Source: Rhizomys pruinosus
Taxonomy: Eukaryota; Chordata; Mammalia; Rodentia; Spalacidae
Length of the DNA stretch: 64,000 nucleotides
Direction of reading: 5' to 3'
Assembly (NCBI GenBank): GCA_009823505.1
Contig: VZQC01006589.1
Location: forward strand, 2,355,847 to 2,419,846
The notes under the pieces are model-generated. The model was not told the origin of the DNA. It saw only the letters and a program-made list of their open reading frames with translations, and did no database searches. Positions 1-10,172 of the stretch are shown piece by piece (positions within the stretch are counted from its first letter, which is position 1; each line of letters starts with the position of its first letter). Both the position numbers and the translations under genes were made by a program.

Positions 1-12
1 AAAAAAAAAAAA

Positions 13-236
13 AGCGCCTACTGCTCTTGCAGAGGAGCTGGGTTTGATCCCCAGCACCCACATGGCAGCTGACAACCGTCTTTAACTCCAGTTCCAGGGG
101 AATCCGATGCCCTCTTCTGACCTCCACGGCATTGCACTACACGGGTGCACAAACCTACATACAGACAGTACATTCATACACATAAAACAAACAAATTAAT
201 TAATTAATTTAAAAAAATTTAAAAAAAGAATCTGAG
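13..236 (+). mobile_element. B2/B3-type SINE, 5' end missing
   Basis: tRNA-derived SINE body with the B-box-like GGTTTGATCCCC, the cricetid-type tail (CCTCCACGGCATTGCAC) and an A/T-rich 3' end. The 5' head is replaced by an A-run at the window edge. Confidence 0.9.
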
Positions 237-441
237 ATGTATTAGTTATCTTTTCTAGGTTTTTGGCAGAGCACTCTTTTCTCCCTATATAATTTAGCTC
301 AGGCTGGCCACTGAGCTAAATTCTATATTTTTCGAAGTGATGGAAGAAAGAACACAGTCAACCCAAGTCTTAATAGGTCATGGTATTAAAATATCTTCAC
401 TTTTAGGGCTGGGGAGATGGTTTAATGGTAAAAGCACTTTC

Positions 442-675
442 TTTTTTTATTTATTTATTTTTTTTTAATTTTCGTATGTGTATGAATGTACTGTCTGCAT
501 GCAGGTTTGTGCACCTGTGTAGTGCAATGCCGCGGAGGTCAGAAGAGGGCGTCTGATTCCCCTGGAACTGGAGTTAAAGACGGTTCTCAGCTGCCATGTG
601 GGTGCTGGGGATCGAACCTGGGTCCTCTGCAAGAGCGGTCAGCGCTCTTAACCACTAGGCCATCTCTCCAGCCCC
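442..675 (-). mobile_element. B2 SINE inserted in B4
   Basis: Full-length B2 read on the minus strand, ending in CTCTCCAGCCCC. The target duplication CACTTTCT lies at 435-442 and 675-682. CpG sites in CCGCGG are kept, which suggests a fairly young copy. Confidence 0.9.
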
Positions 676-789
676 ACTTTCTGTCCAAGTGTCAGGACTG
701 TAGCTTGGATCTCTAGAACCCACATAAGTGCTGTGTAGTTGTGGCAGCTCACCGTTAATTCCAGCCTTGGAAAGCAGAGACAGGAGATC

Positions 790-843
790 ATTTTTTTAAG
801 TTTTTTATGTGTATGAATGTACTGTCTGCATGTAGGTTTGTGC
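790..843 (-). mobile_element. 5'-truncated B2 SINE (3' tail only)
   Basis: Only about 54 bp of the B2 3' end is present, flanked by a perfect 10-bp duplication ACAGGAGATC at 780-789 and 844-853. The TSD shows a truncated retrotransposition event rather than later deletion. Confidence 0.85.
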
Positions 844-1086
844 ACAGGAGATCCTTAGAGCAAGCTGGGAGTATAGTTAGCCATATCAGTGAGCTCTGAG
901 TGTGACTGAGACCCTGCCTCAATAAATAAAGTAAGAACAATCGAGAATGACTCCTTGTATCAATATTCATGTGCCTATGCCTCTACACTCATGTGCATGC
1001 CTGTGTACACCTGCACACACCATACACATGAAAATACACACACATGCACACACATGCACACATGCACAAAAAAGAAAAAAAACCTT

Positions 1087-1189
1087 CCCTTTTTTTTTTT
1101 TTCCAAGACAGGGTCTCCCTGTAGTCCCAGCTGTCCTGGAACTCACTCTGTAGATCAGGCTGGCCCTGAACTCACAAAGATCCACCTGC
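1087..1189 (-). mobile_element. B1 SINE, partial
   Basis: Poly(T) then the GACAGGGTCTCCCTGTAG motif and the B1 middle, stopping before the head. AAACCTTCC repeats on both sides and is probably the TSD. Confidence 0.85.
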
Positions 1190-1220
1190 CTAAAAAAAAC
1201 CTTCCTTTTAAAAATCATTT

Positions 1221-1355
1221 TGGCTGGGCTTGGTGGCACACGCCTTTAATCTCAGCACTCGGGAGGCAGAGGCAGGAAGAGCTCTGTCAGTTCAAGGCCA
1301 GCCTGGTCTACAGAGCAAGCTTCAGGCCAGCTGGGACAAAAAAAAAAAAAAAAAG
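1221..1355 (+). mobile_element. B1 SINE
   Basis: 7SL-derived SINE with GGCTGGGCTTGGTGGC head, GAGTTCAAGGCCAGCCTGG-like core and a 16-A tail. It lies close to an oppositely oriented B1. Confidence 0.92.
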
Positions 1356-1892
1356 CATTTTGTTTTCTTGTTGGTCCTTGAAGCACCTGGAAACTGCCTG
1401 GGGTTTCACATTTAGCACTGTTTTGTTTTACACAAATACAATCAATTTCTCCCTCGTGTAAAGGAAATGTCCAAATTCTTCCTAGCTTTTAATGAAATAC
1501 CCCACTTCCCCACTTATTCAGTCTGTTTGCATTTTGTCAGATTTTGATGTTTCTGTTAGGTTCATGCCATTATGTTCCATAAGTTTTAGGTTCTCTGATA
1601 AAATGATGTACTAAAATATTGTTTCCTAGAGCGACAAGGAAGTGTTATAACAAGTTCTCTGGCACATACATTGATCTCAGGCAACCTGTTAAAAAGTGAT
1701 AGAAGCCTCAAGCTGTAGTGGCCAGAGTGGATTTCAACCTGAACTTTAGGAACATGTACTTAAGAACCTATAAATGGACCTTCAGGCTTGAGACAACTCA
1801 AAAGTAAATAGAATTAAATCCTAACATTTTTAAAATTCAGCACTAATTATGGCCTCTTTCCCCCTTTTGGATAGACTCTGCTATTTTCTTTC
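1356..1892. other. apparently unique non-coding DNA
   Basis: AT-rich sequence with no repeat family, long open frame or RNA gene that I can recognise. Confidence 0.6.
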
Positions 1893-2042
1893 TGTGGTGG
1901 CGCACACCTTTAATCCTAGCATGTGAGAGGCAGAGGCAGGCGGATCTCTGTGAGTTCAAGGCCAGCCTGGCCTATAGAGTAAGTTCCAGGACAGCTGGGG
2001 CTACAGGGAGACCCTGTTTCAAAAAGACCAAAAACAAAAAAA
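1893..2042 (+). mobile_element. B1 SINE
   Basis: Nearly complete B1 lacking the first few bases, ending in CCCTGTTTCAAAAAGACC and an A-rich tail. Confidence 0.92.
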
Positions 2043-2283
2043 ATTCAATAAAAAATTTACCAAAAAAGGTTCTTGTATTAACAATACAGTCTGAAAAAGA
2101 GAAAAGAACCAGGAAATATCCATGGGCCTACTATCAGCATCCAACCTTTGTTTAAACAAATTTCTATGTATTCTTAGAGTTGTATCTATTGTTTAAATGT
2201 TTGTGTTCTCACCAATAATAAATTGTAATGTGTTCCCACCTGTTTTTCTCTGTGAAATACAAGCACAGACTTCTTTTCTGAAG

Positions 2284-2527
2284 ATTATTTTTATTTATGT
2301 GTATATGTATGTATATGTGTGTATGTGTGTGTATGTATGTGTGTGTCTGCATAAGTTTATGTGCACCACATGTATGCAATACCTGTGGAAACCAGAAGAG
2401 TGTCATGTCCCCCAGACCTGGACTCACAGGCAATTGTGAACTGTCCAATGTGGGTGGTGGGAACCAAACACAGGTCCTCTGCAAGAGCAACAACTGCCCT
2501 TAACTGCTGAGCCATCTCTCCAGTCCC
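2284..2527 (-). mobile_element. older B2/B3-type SINE
   Basis: Minus-strand element ending in GAGCCATCTCTCCAGTCCCC, with an expanded TG/TATG-rich region (about 2297-2346) in its 3' tail. It is more diverged than the neighbouring B2 copies. Confidence 0.8.
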
Positions 2528-2715
2528 CAAACACACACTTCTTTCTTGGCCACTCCCCAAAGATCAACATGCCTATAATATGATCTCCAATGTGGATCAA
2601 GCACAAATGCCATCATAATTGCTTCCATTTGTTTACAGTCTTTTTTCTGTAAGTAAACCTAGTTCCCATCATTTCTTTATATAATTTGAATGAAATATGC
2701 AAAAAAAAAAAAAAA

Positions 2716-3065
2716 GACGGAACTGCAAAGTATTATATCAAGCTAGGTAATTTGACTCACAAAGACAAAAACTGCATATTCTCTCTCATATGTGAATTTT
2801 AGCTTATAATGGTTATAGATGTGCATTTAAGTGCTGCGGCGTGTCATTAGAGGCAAGGAAACTAGAAAGGAGACTGCAAGAGGGGGAAAAAGTGATGTTG
2901 TGGAAGGAGGAAGGTGATAGGACACATGTGACACAGAAGCAGAGTCTGGGGGGGTGAATGTGTACAGGGGGCTTTGGGGTATGGAAGAGAAGAAGGAGGG
3001 AGAAGAATCAACAGAAATAAGTTCTGTTCAAAAGTGTCATAATGAAACATAAAACTGTGCTAATT
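2716..3065 (+). mobile_element. old LINE-1 3' end fragment
   Basis: The order of features (CTCTCATATGTGAA, GGAAACTAGAAAGGAGACTG, purine-rich GGAGG tract, AT-rich end) matches old rodent L1 3' ends. Assignment is by pattern only. Confidence 0.55.
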
Positions 3066-3081
3066 AAAAAGTTTGTTTTTA

Positions 3082-3171
3082 ATCCCAGCACTCAGGAGGC
3101 GGAGGCAGGAGGATCTCTGTGAGTTCAAGGCCAGCCTGGTCAGTGGGAATAAAGGGAGACCCTGTCTCAAA
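3082..3171 (+). mobile_element. 5'-truncated B1 SINE
   Basis: B1 starting at TCCCAGCACTCAGGAGG, with a perfect 16-bp duplication AAAAAGTTTGTTTTTA at 3066-3081 and 3172-3187. A block of the 3' half is also missing (CAGCCTGGTCAGTGGGAATAA). Confidence 0.88.
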
Positions 3172-3187
3172 AAAAAGTTTGTTTTTA

Positions 3188-3520
3188 GGACTAAAGCGAT
3201 GGCTCTGTGGGTAACGTGTTTTCTTCCCAAGGATGAAGTCCTGAGTTCAGATCCCCAGAACCTCCATAAAGCTGGACATGGTAGCCTACGCATGTGCTCC
3301 TAGTGTTCCTGTGGTGCGCTGGATGGTGGAAATGAGACTCCCCAGCCAGCTTGCCATGTGCAGCAGTGAGCAAGAAAGAGACTGTGTTCTACAAGGTGGG
3401 GCTGTGTCCTACACCAGAGCTTACCCTGTGACTCCCACATGAGCAGGGACACACACGCACACACACACACACTCACACTTCACAGACAACACATGCATAT
3501 ACACACAGAATTTTTTAAAA
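3188..3520 (+). mobile_element. B4-type SINE with CA-rich tail
   Basis: tRNA-like head (GATGGCTCTGTGGGTAA), GATCCCCAGAACC, B1-like middle and a CA-rich tail at 3449-3505. Confidence 0.65.
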
Positions 3521-3608
3521 GATTTAAAGATTACCAAAATTTAAATAATAAAATAAAGTATGTTGCACATTTAAAAGTTGATTTACTTTATATTTTGTAC
3601 TGGGGGAC

Positions 3609-4080
3609 TGTATCAGTCAGGGTTCTCTAAAGAAACAGAAGCAACAGGACGAATATATAACTATATTCAATTTATTGATTTGCTCACGTGACAGAGCTCA
3701 AGTAGTCCAACAGTAGTCGTGCAGAACTGGAGAGGTTGAGAATCCAGGGAACTGCTCAGTCCGCAAGGCTGGTTGTCTCAGTAGTCCCAATCTGGTGCTG
3801 AAGGCCCGATGGATTCCAGGAGATCTGCTGGTCTCAGTACATGCTGGGATCCGAAGGGTTGATCACAGAAGCAAGACAAACCCACCAGTGAGAGAGAGGC
3901 AAGCTGCAGGAAAAAAAGGGACCAGCTCCCTCTGCCATGGCCCTTTACACTGCCTGCCGGCAGAAGGTAACGCCCACATTTTGGGTGGGCCATCCAGGTT
4001 GAGGTGGTCCAATCCGAAGATCCTTTTCTCTTATTTGTTCCTTAGTCCAGTCAAGTTGACACCCAGGATTAACCATCACA
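3609..4080 (-). mobile_element. ERVL-type solo LTR (MLT2/MT2-like)
   Basis: A 472-bp element with TG...CA ends (sense-strand start TGTGATGGTTAATCC, end CTGATACA) and a perfect 5-bp target duplication GGGAC at 3604-3608 and 4081-4085. Five-base TSDs and these terminal sequences fit ERVL-class LTRs. The sense strand carries an AATAAA signal (TTTATT at 3671-3676). No internal retroviral sequence adjoins it. It is a close relative of the plus-strand LTR at 19837-20301. Confidence 0.85.
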
Positions 4081-4224
4081 GGGACATATAATACTTCTCT
4101 ATTAGTTATAAACTTCTTGGGGAGAATGTATGGTTGAGTCTTATCCAAGTGCAAGGCCCCAAATCACAGTTTATGCCAAACAAGATGACTCAATGTCTTT
4201 GGCCATGGATAAGTCTAACCTGGT

Positions 4225-4228
<4 letters not shown>

Positions 4229-4279
<51 letters not shown>
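4229..4279 (+). repeat. (TC)n microsatellite
   Basis: About 25 uninterrupted TC dinucleotides. Confidence 0.98.
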
Positions 4280-4285
<6 letters not shown>

Positions 4286-4399
4286 TCATTTCAACTTGGT
4301 ATTTTCCTCTTTTTCAAACTGCGTTTTGTTAATAAGGAGACTTTTTTAGGTGAGAAAATACAACCTTTGTAACCCCTTTCGAAAACGCATTTTATTCTT

Positions 4400-4617
4400 G
4401 GGGCTGGAGAGAGGATGGCTCAGCAGAGTATTGGCTGCTCTCGCAATGAACTGGGGCTCAGTTCCCAGCACTCATATGGCAGATAACAATCTGCTGTAAC
4501 TCCAGTTCGAGGGGATCTGACACCCTCTTCTGGCCTGTATGGGCACGTCGTGACATGGGTATACTTACATTCACATGCAGGTTTATTTTATAAAATAAAA
4601 ATAAACAATCTAAAAAG
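4400..4617 (+). mobile_element. B2/B3-type SINE
   Basis: GGGGCTGGAGAGAGGATGGCTCAG head and CTTCTGGCCT tail region. CATTTTATTCTT is repeated on both flanks (about 4387-4398 and 4623-4635), giving a TSD. Confidence 0.88.
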
Positions 4618-4651
4618 AAAATACATTTTATTCTTAATAAATATAGCTATA

Positions 4652-4700
4652 CAGGGAGACCCTGTCTCGAAAAGACCAAAAAAAAAAAATAATAAAAAAA
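4652..4700 (+). mobile_element. minimal B1 3' end insertion
   Basis: Only the last about 30 bp of a B1 (CAGGGAGACCCTGTCTCG...) plus an A-rich tail, between perfect 16-bp duplications AATAAATATAGCTATA at 4636-4651 and 4701-4716. Confidence 0.88.
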
Positions 4701-4716
4701 AATAAATATAGCTATA

Positions 4717-5634
4717 AATTTGCAAAGAAAACTCACATGTCTATCTTAGGTAATTTGCAGGAGCTGATAGCCTCAGTCAGAGGGAGGGGCGTGTTGATTG
4801 GCAGGAAGGAGTCATGTGCCCAACTCTAGATGACCATGGGAATCAGAAAAAAAAAAAAAAAGCAGAAATCATGGCAGGACAGGGAAAACAGAGGTGCATG
4901 CTAGCAACAGGAACCTTGTTTGATTTAGCTTTGGGGTTCCAGGGTTCCAGGGTTCCAGGGTTCCAGGGTTGCTGCCAGTAAGTACTTAGATATTTGCTGA
5001 ATGAAATGGATTCATTCATTAATCACGTTCTACCCATAAGAGAATGACAAGAGAGGTGTTGACATTTTTCTGGTATGTTGAGCTTTTTAATCCGCTAATG
5101 CAGAGGATACCAGATGGAGTTTCAGAATCACTTCCTGAAGGAATTCCATTAGATCGAGTCTATGGAACAATAAAAGAAAGCTTAAGGGGAGTAAATAACT
5201 CCATCTGCACTACAAAAGGCAGGGAGAGGAAAAAGTACTTATATGCCTCTTCAAAAAAGAGACCATTTCAATTGCTCCGATTCTTTGCCCTTGTGTCCCA
5301 AAGCCTGGCCTGTGTGGATGGCATCACAGCTTTTCTTGCTCTGGGATTTCTAGGTGGGTGAGTCTAACCAGAAACTCCTCAGGGAAGGATCTCAGTATTT
5401 GTTGAGCTAACTCCTGTACTACCCAGTCATGCAGATTGGCTTACGAGATTCTTACCAAAGCCAGAATTCATTTCAATTTACATCGTTACCACTCTAGATT
5501 TAATAAGTGGTTTCTTCCTTCTGCCCCTTCAGGCCTAGGGCTGGTAGAAGCTACCAGTTAGCTACCTACTCCTTGTTACCTCTCATAAGCCCTGTGCACA
5601 CTCAATCAGAACTACCCTAATAAGCCCATTTGCA
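4717..5634. other. apparently unique DNA
   Basis: No repeat family is recognised apart from an A-run near 4848 and the short minisatellite at 4935. A 105-codon open frame (5044-5361) falls here but looks like chance. Confidence 0.5.
4935..4970 (+). repeat. 9-bp minisatellite, four units
   Basis: Four exact tandem copies of GGTTCCAGG with no interruption. Confidence 0.97.
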
Positions 5635-5673
5635 TGTGTGTGTGTGTGTGTGTGTGTATACATATATATATAT
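5635..5673 (+). repeat. (TG)n(TA)n microsatellite
   Basis: TG dinucleotides running into a TATA-rich stretch. Confidence 0.95.
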
Positions 5674-5735
5674 GGATAACAAAGGTCAACCTTGGGTGTC
5701 TTTCCTCAAGACATTTTTCACCTTGGTTTTGTTTA

Positions 5736-5736
<1 letters not shown>

Positions 5737-5772
<36 letters not shown>
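5737..5772 (+). repeat. (ATT)n microsatellite
   Basis: About 12 uninterrupted ATT units next to the tail of a minus-strand B1. The repeat probably grew from the B1 tail. Confidence 0.95.
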
Positions 5773-5924
5773 TTCTTTTTTGGTGTTTTTGAGACAAGGT
5801 CTCCCTGTAGCCCCAGCTGTCCTGGAACTTGCTCTGTAGACCAGGCTGGCCTTGAACTCACAGAGATCCACCTGGCTCTGCCTCCCAAGTGCTGGATTTA
5901 AAGGCATGCTCTGCCATACCCGGT
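5773..5924 (-). mobile_element. B1 SINE
   Basis: GAGACAAGGTCTCCCTGTAG through AGTGCTGGATTTAAAGGC, minus orientation, full length. Confidence 0.92.
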
Positions 5925-5931
5925 GTATTCA

Positions 5932-6126
5932 TTATTTTTATTTTATGTGTATGAGTGTTATGTGTACATGTGTGTAAGTGATTCCACAGTGCCTGTGGAG
6001 GACAGAGAAGGGTGCCAACTGGAGCTCCAAATGGTTGTTAGCTGCCATATGGGTGCTGGGGCTTGAACCCAGGTCTTCTGCAAGAGCATCCAGTGTTCTG
6101 AATCACTGAGCCACCTCTCCAGCCCC
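5932..6126 (-). mobile_element. B3-type SINE
   Basis: Minus-strand tRNA-derived SINE ending in GAGCCACCTCTCCAGCCCC. It is diverged. Confidence 0.82.
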
Positions 6127-6129
6127 TTG

Positions 6130-6339
6130 CCCTCCTTTTTGAAGACAAGGCTTCTCATTGGCCTGGCCTTGATTAGGCCAGACTGGCTGGCCAGTGAGCC
6201 CCAGAGATCCCCCTGTCCCACCTTCCCTGAACTGGGTGTACCACCATGCCTTTTTATGTTGGTTCTGGTGATCAAATCAGATCTTCATACTTGGAAGGCA
6301 AATGGTTTTCTAATGGAACCGAGCAATCGCCTCAGCCCC
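6130..6339 (-). mobile_element. B4-type SINE
   Basis: GGCTGGCCAGTGAGCCCCAG core, a TTTTTATGTTGGTTCTGG hinge and a degenerate tRNA-like head ending CCTCAGCCCC. Confidence 0.7.
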
Positions 6340-8082
6340 TAATGAACCCATTTGGGAGGAAATAGTGGAACAATTCCAGCTGCCTATGGCTGGGATGACA
6401 GAGCATTTGAGTTTGGAGGAAAAAAAAGAAAAGCGCTCCCCTCATTCCCATTAAAGCGAATGAATATTAATCTAGTTTGAATGGCTATCTGCGAGCTTTG
6501 TTATCAGCACGAGTTTCGTCATGTTCTTTGGTTTCAATGTGAATTACTTTTGCAAGAAAGGTAAGATGTATTATTCTCCTTTGACTGTGACATTTACTCT
6601 GAGCCTGTTTATACCAATGCAGCTGCTGAGTAAGTCAGGCCTTTCTTTAGTTCTTTCTTTCTTTTTTTTTTTTCCCACTTCTCTTTTCATTTTAAAGGCA
6701 TATATGCAAGTCATCTGACCCAGGTTGTACATGAGCTCTACAAGCATATGGTTGGGGTAAAGAACATCGTATCTTTTGTTCAATAGTTTTTGTATTTCTT
6801 TCCAGTCTTTTGCTTTTCTGGTCCTCAAATAAGGCTAATTACAAAAGGGGTAATAAAAGGTGGAACTGGTGGAGAGGGAGCCTTTAAAACCATTCCTTTT
6901 GCAGCAAGGAACAAAAGAAAGAAGCAAGGGCTAGGCTAGGCCTCAACAAAAAAGAAAGGAGAAAAAGCACCTAATGAGGATGTCGAGATAAGTGGTTGTG
7001 AAGAAAACTGGTAAAAAGAGCTTTTAGTCTAAAATCCATAAATAAGTGTGTATCAGATGGGCACTGGAAGAGTTTTAACAAGGCAAGCCATGGAAACTGC
7101 ATGCTTCTATGCAAGAGCTGCATGCCTTAAAAAAATTCTTTCTTTATAAGATAGTTTTCTTTCAAATATTAATTTAAAAAGAAATACTTGAAAATTAAGA
7201 TGTTTTATTCATATTCTGAATCCATTATAGCATGAATATCATAGAAAGAGTTGGTTCTAAGACATAATCATGAAGGCTGCCAGCTTCTCAGGGGCCAAAG
7301 ACTTTGCACATTTGGATGGAACCATTGGTGGAGAAGAACTGCGGGGGAGCAGGCTCTGCACCTGGAGAGTTCTGTTGCATTAGTACTTTTAAAATGGGAG
7401 ATGCACTATGAGTAGAAAAAGGTAGCCTAACGTAAGAAAGGCTTTCAGTCAGAGTATGAACTTTCTCATTGTTTTCAAAGAAAGTTATCCTAGGACCTGA
7501 CCAGATTTGGTCTTATTGCAACTACAGATTCATCCATGCACATTTATACATATGCACACACATATATAGGTGCATTCATATACATATATAATGTTATATA
7601 ATGTATATATAGTGTTTCAGCTAGCATACTGAGATCAAATGTATGCCTTATTGCTTTAATGATATTATTAAACAATGTTTCATAGTTTTGTATTTGACTG
7701 GTTACTGTATTTCATTACACATACATTGTATAGCATGTAAGGTTAACATTTGATTCTACTTTTCCACCTGATGTATTCCTAATTCCAAGGCTTACTGTGT
7801 TTGGGGTTTTTGGTGATGTTTCTAGGGATTGCTCATATAAGTGTTATTTTATGCTTACCATGATTATTTGAATATTTACTTATTTTTGTATGTACTTTAG
7901 TTTTTAATGTTTTTTTACTTTGCGTCATAGAAATTCAGGTTTTCATTTATGACAAAGCTGAAAAATTTTCACCTTCCTTTCCTATTTGCATTCTTAAAGT
8001 CACTTCAATTACATGGAAATAAATAGTTTTCTATACCTCAGAAGCCCTACTATTTGAAATTTTTCCATTTTTGCTTCCTTTT
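6340..8082. other. long apparently unique stretch
   Basis: No SINE, LINE or LTR recognised over about 1.7 kb. Contains a pyrimidine tract (about 6640-6690) and a CA/TA-rich low-complexity patch (7540-7615). The segment 6440-6560 has retained CpGs and TAAT motifs and could be a conserved element. No supported gene. Confidence 0.55.
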
Positions 8083-8427
8083 CCTCTCTTTTGCATGTGT
8101 GAATGTGTGTGTTGAGCACTGTGTGTATGTGAATAATGTATGTGGGTACACATGGGCATGTGTGTGCACCTGCATGTGGAGGCCAGAAGCTGCTGTTAAG
8201 TGTCTTCCTCAGTCACTCTCCACCTTACATATTGAGACAGGATCTCTCACTTGAATCTCGAGCTTGCTGTTTGTCCTTCTCTTGGTAGTCACCTTGTTTC
8301 AGGGACCCCCTGACTCCTCCTTCTGAGGGCTGGAATTACAGCTGGGTTGCCCTGTGGATCTGAACTCCAGATCTTATGCTTGTGTGATAAGCCTTTATCC
8401 ACTAAGCTATCTATCTCTCCAGCTCCA
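8083..8427 (-). mobile_element. B4-type SINE
   Basis: CATGTGGAGGCCAGAAGCTG, GTCTTCCTCAGTCACTCTCC and a tRNA-like head ending CTCTCCAGCTCC. TG-rich tail at its left end. Confidence 0.75.
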
Positions 8428-8535
8428 GTCTTGGATAGGTATGTCAGTGGCAACTTACTAGGTCAGAATCTGCCTTTTAATATAACTCAAGGCATACAAT
8501 GAATGTTCATTAACACTTGTGAAACACATTTTACT

Positions 8536-8764
8536 TTTTTTAAATTTTTTTATTTATTATTTTTATGTGTATGAGTGTAATGCCTGCATGTAGGTTGGTG
8601 CACCTGTGTCATGCAATGCCGAGGAGGTCAGAAGAGGGTGTCGGATTCCCCTGGAACTGGAGTTAAAGATGGTTCTTAGCCACCATGTGGATGCTGGGAA
8701 TTGAACCTGGGTCCTCTGCAAGAGCAGTCGGCACTCTTAACTGCTGAGCCATCTCTCCAGCCCC
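8536..8764 (-). mobile_element. B2 SINE
   Basis: Complete B2 with near-perfect TSD: GTGAAACACATTTTA at 8519-8533 and GTGAAGCACATTTTA at 8765-8779. Confidence 0.93.
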
Positions 8765-8780
8765 GTGAAGCACATTTTAA

Positions 8781-9302
8781 ATAAGCTCTCTCCACTCCTG
8801 AAGTTAGGAGTCTGGTTTTGTAGGTGTCAGAAGCAATGAGAGTTCAGGCTTCCAGTTATTACCTTCTTTGGGTTGTTCTGTCAGTCACTCATCAGAGCTT
8901 CCTAAGGTCATGGTGTGACCCAGGAGTCAAACACCCTGGGTTCAAGATCAGGCAGACTTTGGTTCAGTGTTTTCTCTACTGTTTACTGATTTCTATACTG
9001 CTAGAATGCAGTTCAATGTGTCTCACTGTCAAATAGAGATGAACATAATACTTAACGGAGAGACTGGTAATTATTGTGATATTCAAATAGAATTATATCT
9101 ATAAAGTAATTATCACACAACTTGGTACATATGAAAGAATAAATCCATGGTAGTTCCTACAATGGTAGGGTCCATGGTAGTCCTGAAAACCTACCATCTT
9201 CTCATATTCAAATGTCAAAATAACAATAAAAAAAACTTTCCTAAAAATACAGGAAATTTAAAAGGAATGTCTAATGAGAAAATTGCTGAAGACAAGTCTG
9301 GT
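8781..9302. other. apparently unique DNA
   Basis: No repeat or coding signal recognised. Confidence 0.5.
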
Positions 9303-9400
9303 AAGTATACTTGGAGACTGAGGCAAGAGGAGGAAGAATTCCAGGCCAGCCTGGGCTATATAATGAGAGGTTGTCCAAAACAAAAACAAAGAACAAAGAA
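9303..9400 (+). mobile_element. degenerate B1-like SINE
   Basis: Short, diverged copy keeping CCAGGCCAGCCTGGGCTAT and an A-rich end. Confidence 0.55.
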
Positions 9401-9590
9401 ATAGAAGACACGAAAGGTCAGGCATGGACTGTAAACAACATAAAATAGTAACAAGTTTACTTACAAATAATCCACATACATAGGAAGAGCAACAATGCTG
9501 TCACATATTGGGGTTCGACATCATAAACCAATTAGGAATGTGACTTTTAGAAATGGTGTATGAAACACATAAAAATTTCAATTAAAAAAA

Positions 9591-9627
9591 TGCTGAGATT
9601 AAAAGCATGTACCAGCATGTGTAGCCT
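9591..9627 (-). mobile_element. B1 head fragment
   Basis: TGCTGAGATTAAAAGCATGT resembles the antisense B1 head. Only about 37 bp. Confidence 0.45.
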
Positions 9628-9699
9628 TTAATATTATTATACAAGGAAGTCAAAGGCAATAGTTATTTATTTGCATACTGGGCATGTTAATTTTTATTT

Positions 9700-9863
9700 T
9701 ATTATTATTTTTTGGGGGGGTCTTTTCGAGACAGGGTCTCCAGGTAGCCCCAGCTGGCCTGGAACTCGCTCTGTAGACCAGGCTGGCCTTGAACTCACAA
9801 AGATTTGTCTGCCTCTGCCTCCCAAGTGCTAGGATTAAAGACATCTGCCACCACACCCAGCTG
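9700..9863 (-). mobile_element. B1 SINE
   Basis: Full-length minus B1. CATGTTAATTTTTA on both sides (about 9682-9695 and 9866-9879) is the TSD. Confidence 0.92.
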
Positions 9864-9954
9864 AACATGTTAATTTTTAAAATAAACCTTTATTTTTTAA
9901 ATAAAAAGTAATAAATTTAGTATAATATTGGACATAAAAAATGAAAATTATGCA

Positions 9955-10172
9955 AGGCTTGGGATGTAGCTCGGTTGGTGGAGTAGTTGCCTATCGTGAA
10001 CAAAGACCCGTGTTCCATCCCCAACACTATTTACAGTGGATCTGCTGGTGTGTGCCTATAATCCCAGCACTGGAGAGGTAGAGACAGGAGGGTCAGAAGC
10101 TCAAAGTCATACTCAGCTCATGGGAGGTTCAATGTCAGCCTGAGTCCCTGTCTCAAAGTGAACAACACTATG
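9955..10172 (+). mobile_element. ID_B1/B4-type composite SINE
   Basis: ID-like head (GATGTAGCTCGGTTGGTGGAG), CCATCCCCAACACT, then a B1-like half with TATAATCCCAGCACTGGAG. Confidence 0.75.

Larger units (their letters stand above)
405..1075 (+). mobile_element. B4/RSINE1-type SINE split by two B2 insertions
   Basis: The head (405-441), middle (676-789) and tail (844-1075, ending in CA-rich sequence) form one composite SINE once two minus-strand B2 copies are removed. Each insert is flanked by a duplicated piece of this host element, so the nesting order is readable. Confidence 0.8.

Noticed and set aside
5044..5361. 105-codon open frame ending just before a GGTGAGT splice-donor-like site, considered as an exon
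   Set aside because: No recognisable protein family, weak acceptor context upstream, and open frames of this length are expected by chance many times in 128 kb of strand sequence.
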